Made by a program: the position numbers and the translations under genes. Below, piece after piece: positions 11,699 through 22,558 of a stretch of DNA of 32,128 nucleotides. A model generated the notes under the pieces. It saw only the letters and a program-made list of their open reading frames with translations. It made no database searches and was not told where the DNA came from. The stretch is from Paraglomus occultum (Eukaryota; Glomeromycota; Glomeromycetes; Paraglomerales; Paraglomeraceae). The first letter of the stretch is position 1. The number at the start of each line of letters is the position of its first letter. The stretch lies in NCBI GenBank assembly GCA_910592205.1, contig CAJVPJ010000250.1, forward strand, positions 1 through 32,128, given 5' to 3'.

Positions 11699-12510
11699 GG
11701 TTATGGTACGATGTAACTACTCTCTCTCTCTCTGAGATGGTTCGTTTATGATCAGTGATGGATTGCTTTAGAGATCCCGATGTTGATATGAAAGTCGGTG
11801 AAAAAGGATCATAAGCGTATTTATGCGATTTTTAAACTTGAGCAGTGATTACGGTATTTCCTTATCTTTTGGGGCGGTTAGTTTCTTTGGGGCAATTAAG
11901 TGCATTGGAGATTTAGCAAACAGTTACTGCATTTGCGCAAATTTAGGAGTGACAATCCATTGATTGATCCCAAGGAGCTTGTATTAGTCTAATAATATCT
12001 AATTTATCAGCTAGTTTAAGTTGTGTTTATGCATATATATTCTCATTTTCCCTTGCTATTATATTATTGTCACAAGTCATTCTTCCCAGTGGAAATTGTT
12101 CCCCAAAATAACTCAATTTGATCATTTTCATGTGAAAGCATGTCACACGATTTGTTGTACGATGATCGGCACTTTAATTACATCACCCCATCACCCCATC
12201 ATCGGACCTTAGGACAATACGGGATCCTTTTCCCACATGGTATGGGAGTTCTAGCGTTGGTGCCAATATCTGACTTATAGCCCTATGCCCTTAATTTGAT
12301 GTGCGTATAAATAGATCTATAATAACGGCGTGACTATAACATGCAAGAATCATCTGATATCTGGGCAATACTGAACAAGCTACAACCGGAAAAAGGCGCT
12401 TAGGGGATAAAAAAGTATTAATACTCGTACGGCCATATTCAGCTGTTAGCTAATAAGTTGTTGACTATAATTTATTTTACATCTTTTGCATCTGCATACA
12501 AAAAAAAAAC
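11699..12510. other. Divergent promoter region between desaturase and TANGO2 genes
   Basis: The two genes are transcribed away from each other across this 812-base gap. It contains the CT run beside the desaturase start, a short CATCACCC duplication near 12180-12198, and a TATA-like motif at 12306. No open frame of interest is seen. Confidence 0.5.
12306..12314 (+). promoter_or_regulatory. Candidate TATA box of the TANGO2 gene
   Basis: TATAAATAG is a good TATA match about 200 bases before the ATG at 12511. Confidence 0.4.
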
Positions 12511-13604
12511 ATGTGCATCCTATTTTGGACTCAAGGTCGCCATCCACAGTACAAATTGTGAGTATGAGCACATTAACAATCACCTTTTTCGGCTACTCTT
12601 AAATTTTAATGCGCTTGCCTATTTTGTCGCTTCATAATGCAAATAGTATCTTTGCGGCCAATCGCGATGAATACCTCAATCGCCCAACTTCCCTTGCAGA
12701 ATGGTGGCATCCCACGATCCTTTCTGGCGTGGATTTATTTCGCACAGATCACGGAACATGGCTAGGGATATCCTCATCAGGACGTTTTGCTGCACTGACG
12801 AACTACCGTGAGCCGCTCCCTCCGAATCCAGAAGCGTTTTTATCCCGCGGTCTTTTAGTTCGAGAAATTCTCGAATCGAACATCGACATAGAACAATATA
12901 TGGAGTATTTGAAAAAGAATGACGATCTGTATGGAGGTTTTAATTTAATTGCGGCTGATCTGGGAGTGAGTAAGCCAAAAATTTTTTATTATGCGAACAG
13001 AGAGAATCAAGATGTCGCCGTTCTGGACGAGAAAGAGATCTATGGGTTGTCCAATTCAGTGCTTGGCAACCCATGGCCCAAAGTCAGGACTGGTAGGAGG
13101 AGTATGGAACGGCTATTAAGCGAGTTTACCTCGGAAGAAGATTTGATCGAGAAATTATTTGACTTGTTGAGGTATGAATGATGTCACTGTCTCTACAATG
13201 ATAAATTATGATCACATATAGTATCAACATGGTTTTTTTCCCCCTTTCTTTGCAGCACAACCGTCCCGATCTCTGCGCCTCACCCGACATCATTAGACAA
13301 AATCGAAGAAATCAAATCAACTATTCGCGTTCCGGTAGTCGACATAGGTAACCTCTATGCGACACGTACGAGTACTGTCATTCTAGTAGATCATAACGAT
13401 CGAGTGGTATTTGTTGAGCGAACACTTTACAACGAGTTTATACAGAAATGGCAGACAACCGATAGGAAATTCGAATTTCATATTGGCGAGATTGATTCAA
13501 CTGTGGGTGAACCAGTGCCGGGACGAACAAGAACGAGTCTTGTGAACGGTTCGGCGTCAGAAAATGGTGAAACAAGCCGAATTTGCAACAGCTCTAAGAT
13601 TTGA
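12511..13604 (+). CDS. TANGO2 / NRDE family protein
   Basis: Belongs to the family of the Transport and Golgi Organization 2 protein. Its biochemical role is debated: haem trafficking and mitochondrial or lipid metabolism have been proposed. Three exons, 12511-12557, 12647-13171 and 13256-13604, agree in phase and give 306 residues, close to the usual length. The first exon encodes the N-terminal MCILFW start, with the nucleophile-like Cys2 conserved in the family. The first intron separates it from the AANRDE signature (NRDE at 21-24, followed by RPT and W). Further family landmarks are TWLGIS, AALTNYR, GFNLIAAD, YGLSN and, near the end, the GNLYATRTSTVILVD segment. A TATA-like motif lies upstream and AATAAA downstream. 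It looks intact. Confidence 0.92.
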
Positions 13605-13777
13605 AAACTCAACTCGAGAAACCGATAATCCTTTCAGAACTTTTTTTCATTGCTGATTAGTTGGAATTCGGATTGATAGTGAGACAACTTGATTGTTGAT
13701 GTGTCTGTTAGAATCTTGTATAATTAAATATCTTAGTAGCCTATAATTTATAAACTCGCATGTATTTTTATATTTTA

Positions 13778-13783
13778 AATAAA
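13778..13783 (+). terminator. Candidate polyadenylation signal of the TANGO2 gene
   Basis: AATAAA lies 174 bases past the TANGO2 stop codon in AT-rich DNA. Confidence 0.4.
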
Positions 13784-14490
13784 TACAATAATAATAGTAT
13801 CATTTCTACATAAAGACAAAAACTTGAGTGATTAACACAAAATTGATTTTGAAGTTGCTTGTGACTTTGACCAACCTGCAAAATCTACACTGATAACCCT
13901 CGCTGTTGTAGTTAGTATTCCACAAATATTGAAAGAATGTAAATAGCAATACTTTTGTGTGGGATAATGTCTGACAGTTTTGATTGATTACAAATGGAAA
14001 CGGTCAACAAACTAAAACTGTGATTTTCATGTCAAAGATGTCATGTTAGAGTTTATTGTTTGTATATAATAAAATACATATATTACATACAGGTTGTAAA
14101 TAATATTTTACATTTAACAGTAAATATAAGGACTTTTCTGTGAATACTTTCCAATACGGACAAGAGTAATCTTCCGAACTTGTTATTATAGGCTTTCTCA
14201 TGGCTTTGATTGTTGAACAATTTACAGCCCATTAGCCAACAAATAAAGTAAATAATTGCATATTCGCCCTCTTGTCAATAGCGTACTAATTAACAATATA
14301 AATAGTGTGTTCAAGCTCTAGTTATTGTATATCCATACCATTTCACATTATAGTAAAGCTCAGTTAATCATGTATTAGAGAAACTTTTGTTGGAGATAGA
14401 CATTAACAACTTTTATATAACTAATCAACACATCGTTTTCCTACATACTCCCGGTTTATGTAATATGTATGGCAGGGCAGGGTCGTTTAT

Positions 14491-14510
14491 TGATTATTGT
14501 ACAATAATCA
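14491..14510. repeat. Perfect 20-bp palindrome
   Basis: TGATTATTGTACAATAATCA is identical to its reverse complement. It could bind a dimeric regulator, be a cruciform, or be chance in AT-rich DNA. No adjacent gene gives it context. Confidence 0.5.
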
Positions 14511-15115
14511 CAATAAGTTGCCAGGCAAATAGATTGACTAATCCTCTTTAACAATTACACAACATGATTATAAGACTGTCAATCATGCGATCAATGTTGA
14601 CATGTTCGAAATTGTTCTCACAAGGTCGGTCTAGTCCGTTTAAGACATCGTTTATTTACATATTTCCGTATTAAGTGATATTATTCAATAAAGTTAGTCT
14701 TTTGTGCACGTTCTTTTTTATTTTTTTATGTTACTAATGGATTGTATTAGATGACAAAGTTTACGGCACAAATATACCACACTGATAATACCAATTTTAA
14801 GCTTATTGTTGTTCCATGGCACGTGATTCCAGAGCCCGAGCCCTCGTGTACTATTAAACGTCGTGATCGGTCGAATAAATACATTCTCCTTATTCTGCAA
14901 TGGATTGTTCCGGTAAGCACATGCGATTTACAAACCCCGTACAGTTGCATAAATTCATATTACAAAATCAGCCCACTACGTCAAGCGGAATATAAGAATG
15001 ATTTTTGACGTCAAATAGCACGCCAACAATCCGTGTTAGCGTGCGAGAAAGGCTAGTTAGTGCAACAACATTTGAAACAATGAATGAACAAACTAACTAA
15101 TATTATATAACAATA

Positions 15116-15136
15116 TACAGTCGAAGCTCGTTATGA
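15116..15136 (+). repeat. Solo pogo-like terminus
   Basis: The block starts TACAGTCGAAGCTCGTTATG, close to the end at 2761. No matching inverted end was found within a few hundred bases, so this is a truncated copy. Confidence 0.4.
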
Positions 15137-15400
15137 TTAAAAGTTGATATGAACTCCACAGAGTTTCAGTAGCAAACACGAATGATCTATATTACGGTAA
15201 CGTGTATCCTTTATCCAACGACGCTAAGACTAACATTCTAAATATCAAGTGCCAATTTCGAACATTTGTATAGGTTATAAGGACACGTCACGGTAGTTCT
15301 TTTTAATAGATTGACCACTGCTTATAGGATCGGGTGCGAGCTTCAAAGCCCTGCGATCTGTCAATGAGAATACTTTTGCCATTCGAAATTTTAATTAATG

Positions 15401-15610
15401 TGACAGATTAAAACGAAATCAGATTAAAACGAAATTTTTTCTATTTTAGTATGAAAATTATAAAATTTTTTGGGGGACCATTTTTTGGGAATTTGGGTTA
15501 GGATTTAGGATACCATTTGTTGGTAAAAGAGTATATGTGGGTTTCAAGGCGTTAAAAGGAAAAAGGAAACCCAAAAGACCCCAAAATTTTGTTTTGTTTT
15601 AATCCGCCAC
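15401..15610. mobile_element. 210-bp MITE with 8-bp target-site duplication
   Basis: The element is flanked by a perfect AATTAATG duplication (15393-15400 and 15611-15618). Its left end reads TGACAGATTAAAAC, and its right end on the other strand reads GTGGCGGATTAAAAC, giving a terminal inverted repeat of about 14 bp with two mismatches and one extra base. The left end also contains a direct repeat of CAGATTAAAACGAAAT, about 16 bases per copy. An 8-bp duplication is typical of hAT-type transposition, but the ends do not settle the superfamily. There is no coding capacity. Confidence 0.7.
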
Positions 15611-16978
15611 AATTAATGTGTACGATCTGCCAAGCAGTCGTTCCTTGTATATAATAGACACATTCAATTTGACATGACACTGGAAAAAATTAGCTCGAGA
15701 ATGTGATACATTTAATTGGTACTTAAGCAATAAACAAAGATTGAAAAAAAGAAGTGTTTTTTTTTAAACCGAAGAACACGGCATACAGTTTCGGGGCAAA
15801 AACTCCGAATTAGCACAAGATGACGCCTTTATGCACGACCGTACAGATATACAATATACACATGAATTAATTAATTGCGGTTAAAAGATATGCACACGGA
15901 TAATAACAAATAAGCATTACACGTTTACAGTTTCATGTGTTGATGCAATCCTGTTATTTAGAAAGAAAAGCCAACTCATATTGGCGTACTGTTATGGCCT
16001 TAAAGTATGCGGTGCATACAGATCACTCCCACGCTAACAAATTATCCCACTGTTTAATGCGTATCTTGGAAAATAGATGGCCTTGGATAAACCACATGAG
16101 TGTTTGTTAGACGGACAGCTGATAACGCAAGGAAATGAAAAATTGTTTATCATCTTGACGTGAGTAGAACGAACGCATTATCTGTTGAATATTTAATATC
16201 ATGTCAGTGAAACAAATTTGTGGATCTCTGATCTGCTAAGAACAGAATGAGATTTAGATAGCGCGGATTTACGTAGACTGTATGCTTTACAAAATATACA
16301 TGCAAATGAGCGTTTTACAAAGAAAGGCTTTTAATACTACAAACACCAAACAGCATAGTAATGCGTTATGTTCTATTGCATAAAAACCCGCCACTATTAT
16401 CGATGAGCAAAAAATGAATAAATAAAATTTTCTGTGAAATAAGAGAACGTAAAGATTACCATGAATACTCCTCCCCCCTATTCTCGTCGACTACGTAGAA
16501 CTTGCGCAAAAAACTTTGATTTATCATCGACATGTCTGTCGTAACTTGAGAAATAATAAATAACCTAGAAATAGGTGTTGGCTTAAAATGGTGAAATTCT
16601 TTACAAGTCTTTAATCAAACTGACGGTGTTTTTTGGACATACGAAATACTAGTATGCATACAAGTTCAATAACAACAAAGGTGTTTATTTAAAAAAAAAG
16701 CATACATTGTACAGTCGATTCTGAATTTACATTTCACGCGTTCCGGCAGTCAGTAATTTAATCAATTGTTACTATGCTCATTCATCGCAGCTGTACTTGC
16801 AAGAAAAGTTTAAAAGTGATATCTGCGTAAATACATGTAAACAATATATTGTTACTAATGCATAATTTGCTTCTGTTAATTGAGTTTATTTCAAACGGTT
16901 TAGTTTACAAACCAATGTAATCTATGGTAACGACAAGACAATTGCATAAAAGTGTAGTCCTAGGACATAAGACAATCC

Positions 16979-16986
16979 TATAAAAG
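16979..16986 (+). promoter_or_regulatory. Candidate TATA box before a small gene
   Basis: TATAAAAG is a full TATA consensus, followed at once by a GGGA tandem run (to about 17004). It could drive the unrecognised frame at 17444, or a 33-codon frame at 17120-17221. Confidence 0.35.
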
Positions 16987-17443
16987 AGGAGGGAGGGAGG
17001 GAGGTCAGACTGTGAAGAATATCTGGGTGACAATACGCCAAGTTTATATTTGAGAGAGAACGGAGGGTTTAACTTTAATACGGTGAGCGAGTGAAACCAT
17101 TCAAAGCAAGAAGGCTAGAATGCAGTTTAAAGCAATTTTTGTGGAAAAAGCCAGAACGACTACAGACTATCTTAATATTCTTCTGAAATTGTACTTGTAT
17201 TCAGAAGTTGAACAGCTGTAGCGGTCACCGTAGCTGTGCCAAATAAAGGACCACTAAGTCAAAAGTTGAGCAATAGTCGACTAAGCTTACATTTGAGCTT
17301 TATGAGTCATTTTTTATCTAAACACTCTTCTGCTCAATATTACAGAGACAAATGATACAACAAACACGACTGATTACAGTATGTTTTCTTTCAAGAATTA
17401 ATACCAAGTGATTATTTGTGTTAACAATTGACATTGCGTGTTA

Positions 17444-17641
17444 ATGCCTAACGTTGTGCAAACAATATATAATAAGCCTGCAATTAGTAATGATGCAAGG
17501 ATGCAAAAGTACTCAGAGAATCACGACCCAGATTATATTCTTGCTAAAGTAACGTTAGATACGCCTAAGGATACAGCTGTACGAACATCAAAACCAATAC
17601 AATATATGCAATACGATAACGATAATGGAATTTACGTATGA
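17444..17641 (+). CDS. Unrecognised 65-residue protein (doubtful)
   Basis: I do not recognise this product. The frame starts at ATG 17444 and encodes a hydrophilic peptide, with YSENHDPDYILAKVTLD in the middle and YDNDNGIYV at the end. A strong TATA-like motif lies 460 bases upstream, and an AATAAA-containing stretch follows the stop within ten bases. The composition looks more like protein than the surrounding AT-rich frames do. No membrane segment or signal peptide is visible. It could be the last exon of a longer gene or a chance frame. Confidence 0.3.
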   Translation: MPNVVQTIYNKPAISNDARMQKYSENHDPDYILAKVTLDTPKDTAVRTSKPIQYMQYDNDNGIYV

Positions 17642-18300
17642 GATGAAATAAACGTAGTATCAATCTAACTTTTAAATCATAACGGGTTCGTCACATATAA
17701 TGCGTATTTAATATTAGGAAATTCAATTTTTGCTTCTGAACTTGTTGTTAGCTTTCATATTTGACGCTTTCGCGACACTTCGGTTCATGTATCTTGATTT
17801 TGTGTCTTATCTTGGAAGAATATATTATTTTCACACAAGACTATGAACATCAGCTGATATAGGTCAGTTATCGTGAGCTTAATTCCATTTCTCTGACTTG
17901 CGTCTAGTTGTTTCCATTCAACACACAACCTTTGACTGTTTGTCTCTTTGACCCTAAGTCACCTGACTGTACGCCGTTCTTTGTACCCCATAGTGTGTAC
18001 TAATAGATATCCACAACATAAAAAGTGTTGCTAGACGTCCTTTCACTGTCGGCCACCAGACTCTAGTCTCTCGGAAAAATAGTGAGAAAATACGTATGTG
18101 TCCACTTATTGTGTAAGATCGTTGGAACTCGAATACCAATTTGCTTTGGTTGAATGTAAACGGCAAGCGTAATCTGGTGTTTATACGCTCTTGGGCCAGC
18201 CAGTTGCATCTTCCAAAGCGAAAGTAATAACATTAAACTTGTGTCTATCAGAACATTCGTCCTGACGGGAAAATTTTCCAGCCTGGCACATTAACGACAG
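17642..18300. other. Intergenic DNA before the glutamine-rich gene
   Basis: There is no convincing coding sequence. The region should hold the promoter, and possibly a first exon, of the downstream gene, but I could not find an exon with matching phase. Confidence 0.4.
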
Positions 18301-18375
18301 AATGTTTATCCACTAACTTTGGTTCATTCGTATTTTCAAAAACGCCTATACAGAGCTCACTGGAGAAGATATTCT

Positions 18376-19209
18376 ATGAGGATGGAAGCATTGTTTTGGG
18401 ATGTGATTGAAGAATATCCGGATCCCGCTGATGACAATCTTCTTGATCCACCACGTGGGGATGAAGTAGAAGCATTTAATGAAAAACGCCTACGTTACCT
18501 TGAAGCCAATCACATCAAACAACTTCAACGCATGTCACTTAGGCACAACGAAGAGCTCCGTCAGTTACGAGAGTTATTTCAACGTTGTATAGATTTGGAA
18601 TATGTAAATGAAGATCATGTAGGACAATTTCCATTACAGACAACAGTATTGTCAGGAACAGTTAACCGCATATTGAGAGAAGGACATGAAATAGATCTAA
18701 AAGACCATGGAATAGTGGATGAACGCGGAGTGATTGGGAAAGAGGAGGATGTAGAGCGGGCGTTGAACATAATGATGCCAATCCCTCCAGAAAAGAGTAC
18801 ACTGAGTATTGATGATTTGTATAGTTTGTTTAGGAGAATATATTCAATAACAAGAATGGAACAGAGATCTCAATATGAAACCCTGAGAATTCATTATTTA
18901 CAGGAAGCTATGCAGCTCATGAAGTTAGTATTGACTTCGAAACGGCCGGAATCACTGCAACGGAAAAGGTCATTGGGAATATCCAGTATGGATGTTGACA
19001 GCATTGTCCCAATGACAGCTGCACCACCACTTAACGCTGATACTTTAATGGGAGAAACGAATCCCACGTCACTTCCAGCCAAACCAACTTTGGACATGAT
19101 GGTGGCCAGTGTAACAAATAGTAGTCTGACTGCTGAACAAATGAGTGAATATGCTCAATTTTTTAGTCACTTGAGTAATCAGATTGAACAACAGCTGCGT
19201 CAACAGTAT

Positions 19210-19241
<32 letters not shown>

Positions 19242-19371
19242 ACAACAACAACAGCAACAACAACAACAACAACAGCAGCAGCAAAGAATGCCAAGCAGTG
19301 TATCTCGTGATCCAAGAATAACAGGGAGAGGTGGGCAAGAAGGTGGTCTTAACAATAGCAGTAGCAAGTAA
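18376..19371 (+). CDS. Unrecognised protein with polyglutamine tract
   Basis: I do not recognise the family. From the ATG at 18376 the product has 331 residues. The same frame stays open back to 18295, and the upstream sequence (containing YFQKRLYRAHWRRYS) looks protein-like, so there may be an earlier exon joining at the CAG ending at 18300. The N-terminal half is charged and helical (ALFWDVIEEYPDPADDN, then a coiled-coil-like LRQLRELFQRCIDL). A middle segment with LSIDDLYSLFRRIYS may be a folded unit. The C-terminal third is low-complexity, with 25 consecutive glutamines and an Arg/Gly/Ser-rich tail. That layout is common in transcriptional and chromatin cofactors, but this is inference. 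There are no membrane segments. The coding call is firm; the function is unknown. Confidence 0.82.
19210..19284 (+). repeat. CAG/CAA microsatellite encoding 25 glutamines
   Basis: Twenty-five glutamine codons in a row, mixed CAG and CAA. The interruptions mean the DNA repeat is less prone to slippage than pure CAG. It is in frame within the gene above. Confidence 0.95.
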
Positions 19372-21465
19372 CAAATAATTGGGACAAAAATTGTAGATGA
19401 ACTTCCCATTGTTGTCAAATGTATGCTAGCAATTTTATGTTGCAACTCATAGGGCTTTGTACTTTTTTGGCATGATTCACATACACTTGAATTTACTTTT
19501 TGAGCCTAATGTATTCAATAATTGATATTACTGAGTTTTTTTTGTGTTTTATTTCAAAAGAAATCTACAATAGACAATCTTTTTTGTTTTCAAACATTGT
19601 GTCAACATGACATTTTATCAGACACAAAACTGGCAGTATGTGTTGGCATAATTCTAACTTTGAATAGGACAAAGTCTGCATAGTCTTTGTCATCTTATTC
19701 TAATTTATTTATTGGAATTTCTGAAATTTGAAGTTTAATGACTGATCAGGATATCTATAATATGAAGAACATTCAGATCATCAAGCAGCAATTACCTTTT
19801 TTTTTCATAAGCTCAAGTACTTGGTCATTGATCATAGATTGATTTCTGCAAATTCTCTCCACATGGGTGAAAGTCACAGTGTAAAGTCATGACTCACAGA
19901 TCATTATGAACAAGTTATTTCAACTTTTTTTTCATGGATCAAGTGCATCATACATCAGATAAGGAATTTGGTATGTTTCTGACATTTCTTCACTAATGTA
20001 TGAATTGGAAAGCTTGAGTTTGTAATTGTAATGCTACCTGTTTTACTTTGGATGGGCATAATTATCATTTACATATTAATATTACAGCCATCAATGGTTG
20101 ATTATGATTTTATCATAATCACTATCACATCAAACGTGTATTAAAACCAAAGCTTTCATTTGGGAAGGCGAGGGTTAACAGTTGAATACAGAATCTAGTG
20201 GAAAGAATTGTTGTTACATGAATATATGGAGTTGGCACAATATGCCTGGGATTCCAGTCAAGTGTGTTCTATCAGTCAATATCAAGTGACATACAATTAA
20301 TTATTATTATTGCTATCATATATCAGTGAGGGGCTGATGTTAATGTGAGGGTTGACTTTACATCATGGATGTGCTGAGCAATCACAATTAATAACAATTA
20401 TTTACAAGATGAGACATAAAATAATAGAACAACTACTAAAATACTTTACAATTGGAAATTTGTGCAACTGTGATATTATAACTAGTATTTGTTGATATTT
20501 GTAATAATACTAAATTCAGTGGCATTTGTCAAGTCAACTTGTACAGTATTCTTTTTTTATTTTGTATAATAATGTGGGGGATAAATTTAATTTAAGATTA
20601 TCTTTTAGTATTAAAAAGTTAACATTTCCTGAAATCAATTTGATTAATCTTGAAGAAATTATAAACCAGAATTTTGAACTCAGATTGAGAGACCAAAGAT
20701 GAAGATCAATTGTATATTATTTTTCCAAGTTAGTTGAGCAAAGATATAATAAATAATAATAATAATAGCCTTTCACACCTTTCTCTGCATAAAATAGGTC
20801 TTTTTAAATTATTTATCAGCATATTAATATTGTATTTCTAACATTTTTACACCTACAATTTTTATACACGGACTATCAAAAAACGATTAATTATAATAGT
20901 AATAGTAATTCGATTTTTCGAAAATCTCTATTGACTATATCTACTAAATAATATGATTCGAAAGCTAATTGACTATACTTTCGAAACATATTAATGAGTT
21001 TAATCAATATCAACTAAATGTAATAAAGCTGTGTTTCAGTAAGTAGCGATATGTATGTTACGCACATGTATTCATATGAAAAATGTGTTACTTTTTTCGA
21101 AAAGTACAATCAATTAGCTTCAAATCGGCACAAAATTTATTGTTACTTGCATAGTATAAGTAATAGTAAATACAAATAATAAATTTTTCATGTTTTACTA
21201 TTAATTCAGCAAAATCCAGAAAATACTTTTTGGTGGTGAGTGTATAAAGTTTAAACAGTTTTACTTTACTGCTCATCTCCTCATCTGCATACTTTCTCCC
21301 TATAATATAGATAAAATTTTAATTTCTAAAATATCTATTTGAAATAAATGGCGCAGATATTAGATAAGACCTCGCACTGAATCTTTATAAAATACTCTCT
21401 AAACCACCCGCTTAAATTGAGTAAATACATTATCATAGTCAAGACCATTGAACGGTCAATGTATC
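19372..21465. other. AT-rich intergenic DNA, no gene supported
   Basis: About 2.1 kb without a credible coding frame. It consists of AT-rich unique sequence and short A/T runs, with no terminal repeats, RNA-gene signature or promoter cluster that I could find. Confidence 0.55.
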
Positions 21466-21626
21466 CTATTCACCACAACCCGGTGCTGTTCCAGACGGCT
21501 TTTCGGCAACGGAGAAATCGAAACGTTCACAACAAGTAGTTACTATATCAAGAACTAAGTAAATTTTAAAGATATTCTATTCACCACAGACTCAGTGCTG
21601 TTTCAGACGGTTTTTCGGTAACCGAG
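21466..21626. repeat. Pair of diverged 50-bp direct repeats
   Basis: The block at 21466-21514, starting CTATTCACCACA and containing CAGACGGCTTTTCGG, recurs at 21577-21626 with CAGACGGTTTTTCGG. Most positions are identical. The spacing is 111 bases. It lies upstream of a second duplicated block and the promoter at 22201. Confidence 0.75.
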
Positions 21627-21938
21627 CTATGATTTACACCTAGTACCTTCAGATACCTCATTAAATAGTTACTTAATACTATAACTTACAAGCTGTGGCC
21701 ACAAAGTGCTTTCAATTCTCCGACATTTTACACCTAATGGTAACATACCTTCGGATACAGTAACAATTTAACAAATTACTCAGTGAAATACTCACTCATC
21801 GCGACGAAGCTCGACACACACTCCTTAGAAGATTTTTAATGGTGTTTTCAAATTCTCGTCCTGCACGACGTAACTTGTCATCTTGGATATTGTATATTAG
21901 TTTGAAATAAAAGATTCAAACTATAGTGAGTGAGTGAG

Positions 21939-22195
21939 GGGGTGACTGTTTACATACGCGTCCAAATTACAGGTAATGTAATATCTCTGAACGCCGCAGC
22001 ATAAACAAGTGATGTATATACTGTACATATTATTACATATCAATAAGAGAGAAAAAAAATATGGAAACTGTAACTGAAATGGGGTGACTGTTTACATACG
22101 CGTCCAAATTACAGGTACGTAATATTTCTGGACGCCGCAGCATAAACAAGTTTTGATGTAAAATAGGGAATGTATATACAGTACATATATTACAT
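21939..22195. repeat. Pair of about 100-bp direct repeats upstream of a promoter
   Basis: The sequence from 21939 (GGGGTGACTGTTTACATACG, then the segment with ACGCCGCAGCATAAACAAG) recurs from 22081 at an offset of 142 bases. The first 37 bases are identical in both copies. The second copy carries an insertion of about 16 bases before the shared GTATATAC-GTACATAT end. The duplication sits directly before a CCAAT/TATA pair and may be a duplicated upstream regulatory element. Confidence 0.8.
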
Positions 22196-22200
22196 GTGGT

Positions 22201-22256
22201 CCAATCGGAGATCCCTCGTCCCATATTTCAGGACATCTTCGCAACACGTATAAATA
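22201..22256 (+). promoter_or_regulatory. CCAAT and TATA core promoter
   Basis: CCAATCGG starts at 22201 and TATAAATA occupies 22249-22256. The spacing is that of a conventional RNA polymerase II promoter pointing right, into the mini-ORF array at 22274. The duplicated block at 21939-22195 immediately precedes it. Confidence 0.5.
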
Positions 22257-22273
22257 CTTGAGCTCCCCTCTGC

Positions 22274-22441
22274 ATGCTGACAAACAGTTGTCTTACTCCT
22301 ACTGGTTAGGATGCTCCGTCCTACGGGCTAGGATGCTCCGTTCTACGGGTTAGGATGCTTCGTCCTACGGGTTAGAATGCTCCGTCCTACGGGTTAGAAT
22401 GCTCCGTCCTACGGGTTAGGATGCTCCGTCCTACGGGCTAG
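22274..22441 (+). repeat. Tandem array of seven mini-ORFs (candidate uORF array)
   Basis: Six tandem 22-bp copies have ATGs at 22311, 22333, 22355, 22377, 22399 and 22421. Each encodes M-L-R-P-T-G (M-L-R-S-T-G in the second) and ends in TAG, with one base (G or A) before the next ATG. A longer frame precedes them at 22274-22309, encoding 11 residues that also end P-T-G-stop, again one base before an ATG. Differences between copies are two GGC/GGT and one CTC/CTT synonymous changes, one Pro-to-Ser change and the spacer base; none breaks an ATG or TAG. Each unit can also fold into a small hairpin (CCGT-CCT-ACGG). No long frame crosses the array on either strand. The array lies just downstream of the TATA box, so it would be in the 5' leader. 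Confidence 0.75.
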
Positions 22442-22558
22442 GCTATTATCGAATACAATTGCAATATCGCATAATTTTTGTAGTCCTGAATGGGTTGATC
22501 ACTGAGATGATCGATTCTGCTTAGGATAGCCCACTTGATATGCTGCCACCTCAACGTG
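22442..22558 (+). other. Candidate remainder of leader exon ending at a strong splice donor
   Basis: After the array come two more tiny frames (ATG at 22490 with two codons; ATG at 22507 with five codons). Then an ATG at 22540 starts M-L-P-P-Q-R and runs into a consensus GTAAGT donor at 22559. The phase would allow joining to 23091 (after GCGAG), giving MLPPQRANDTLNRLEA, that is, into the Rap1-like frame. This would make 22540 the main start of that gene. It is a hand-made splice model without transcript support. Confidence 0.35.

Larger units (their letters stand above)
13605..16978. other. Long intergenic region with repeats
   Basis: No gene is supported in these 3.4 kb. They hold a perfect 20-bp palindrome (14491), a lone pogo-like end (15116) and a MITE with 8-bp target duplications (15401-15610), listed separately. 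An open frame of 85 codons at 14751-15008 is mirrored by open frames on the opposite strand and has no recognisable signature. Confidence 0.5.

Noticed and set aside
14718-15008. Overlapping 60-85 codon frames on both strands
   Set aside because: They are open on both strands over the same bases, with no domain signature or splice partner.
18123-18135. Sequence resembling a reverse tRNA B box (GGAACTCGAATACC)
   Set aside because: No matching A box or cloverleaf could be formed around it; no tRNA was found in the window.
19069-19445. Antisense frames of poly-leucine and poly-cysteine
   Set aside because: They are shadows of the polyglutamine codons on the plus strand.
22306-22442. CRISPR-like array of regular repeats
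   Set aside because: The 22-bp copies are directly adjacent with no spacers, and the locus is eukaryotic with spliced genes.
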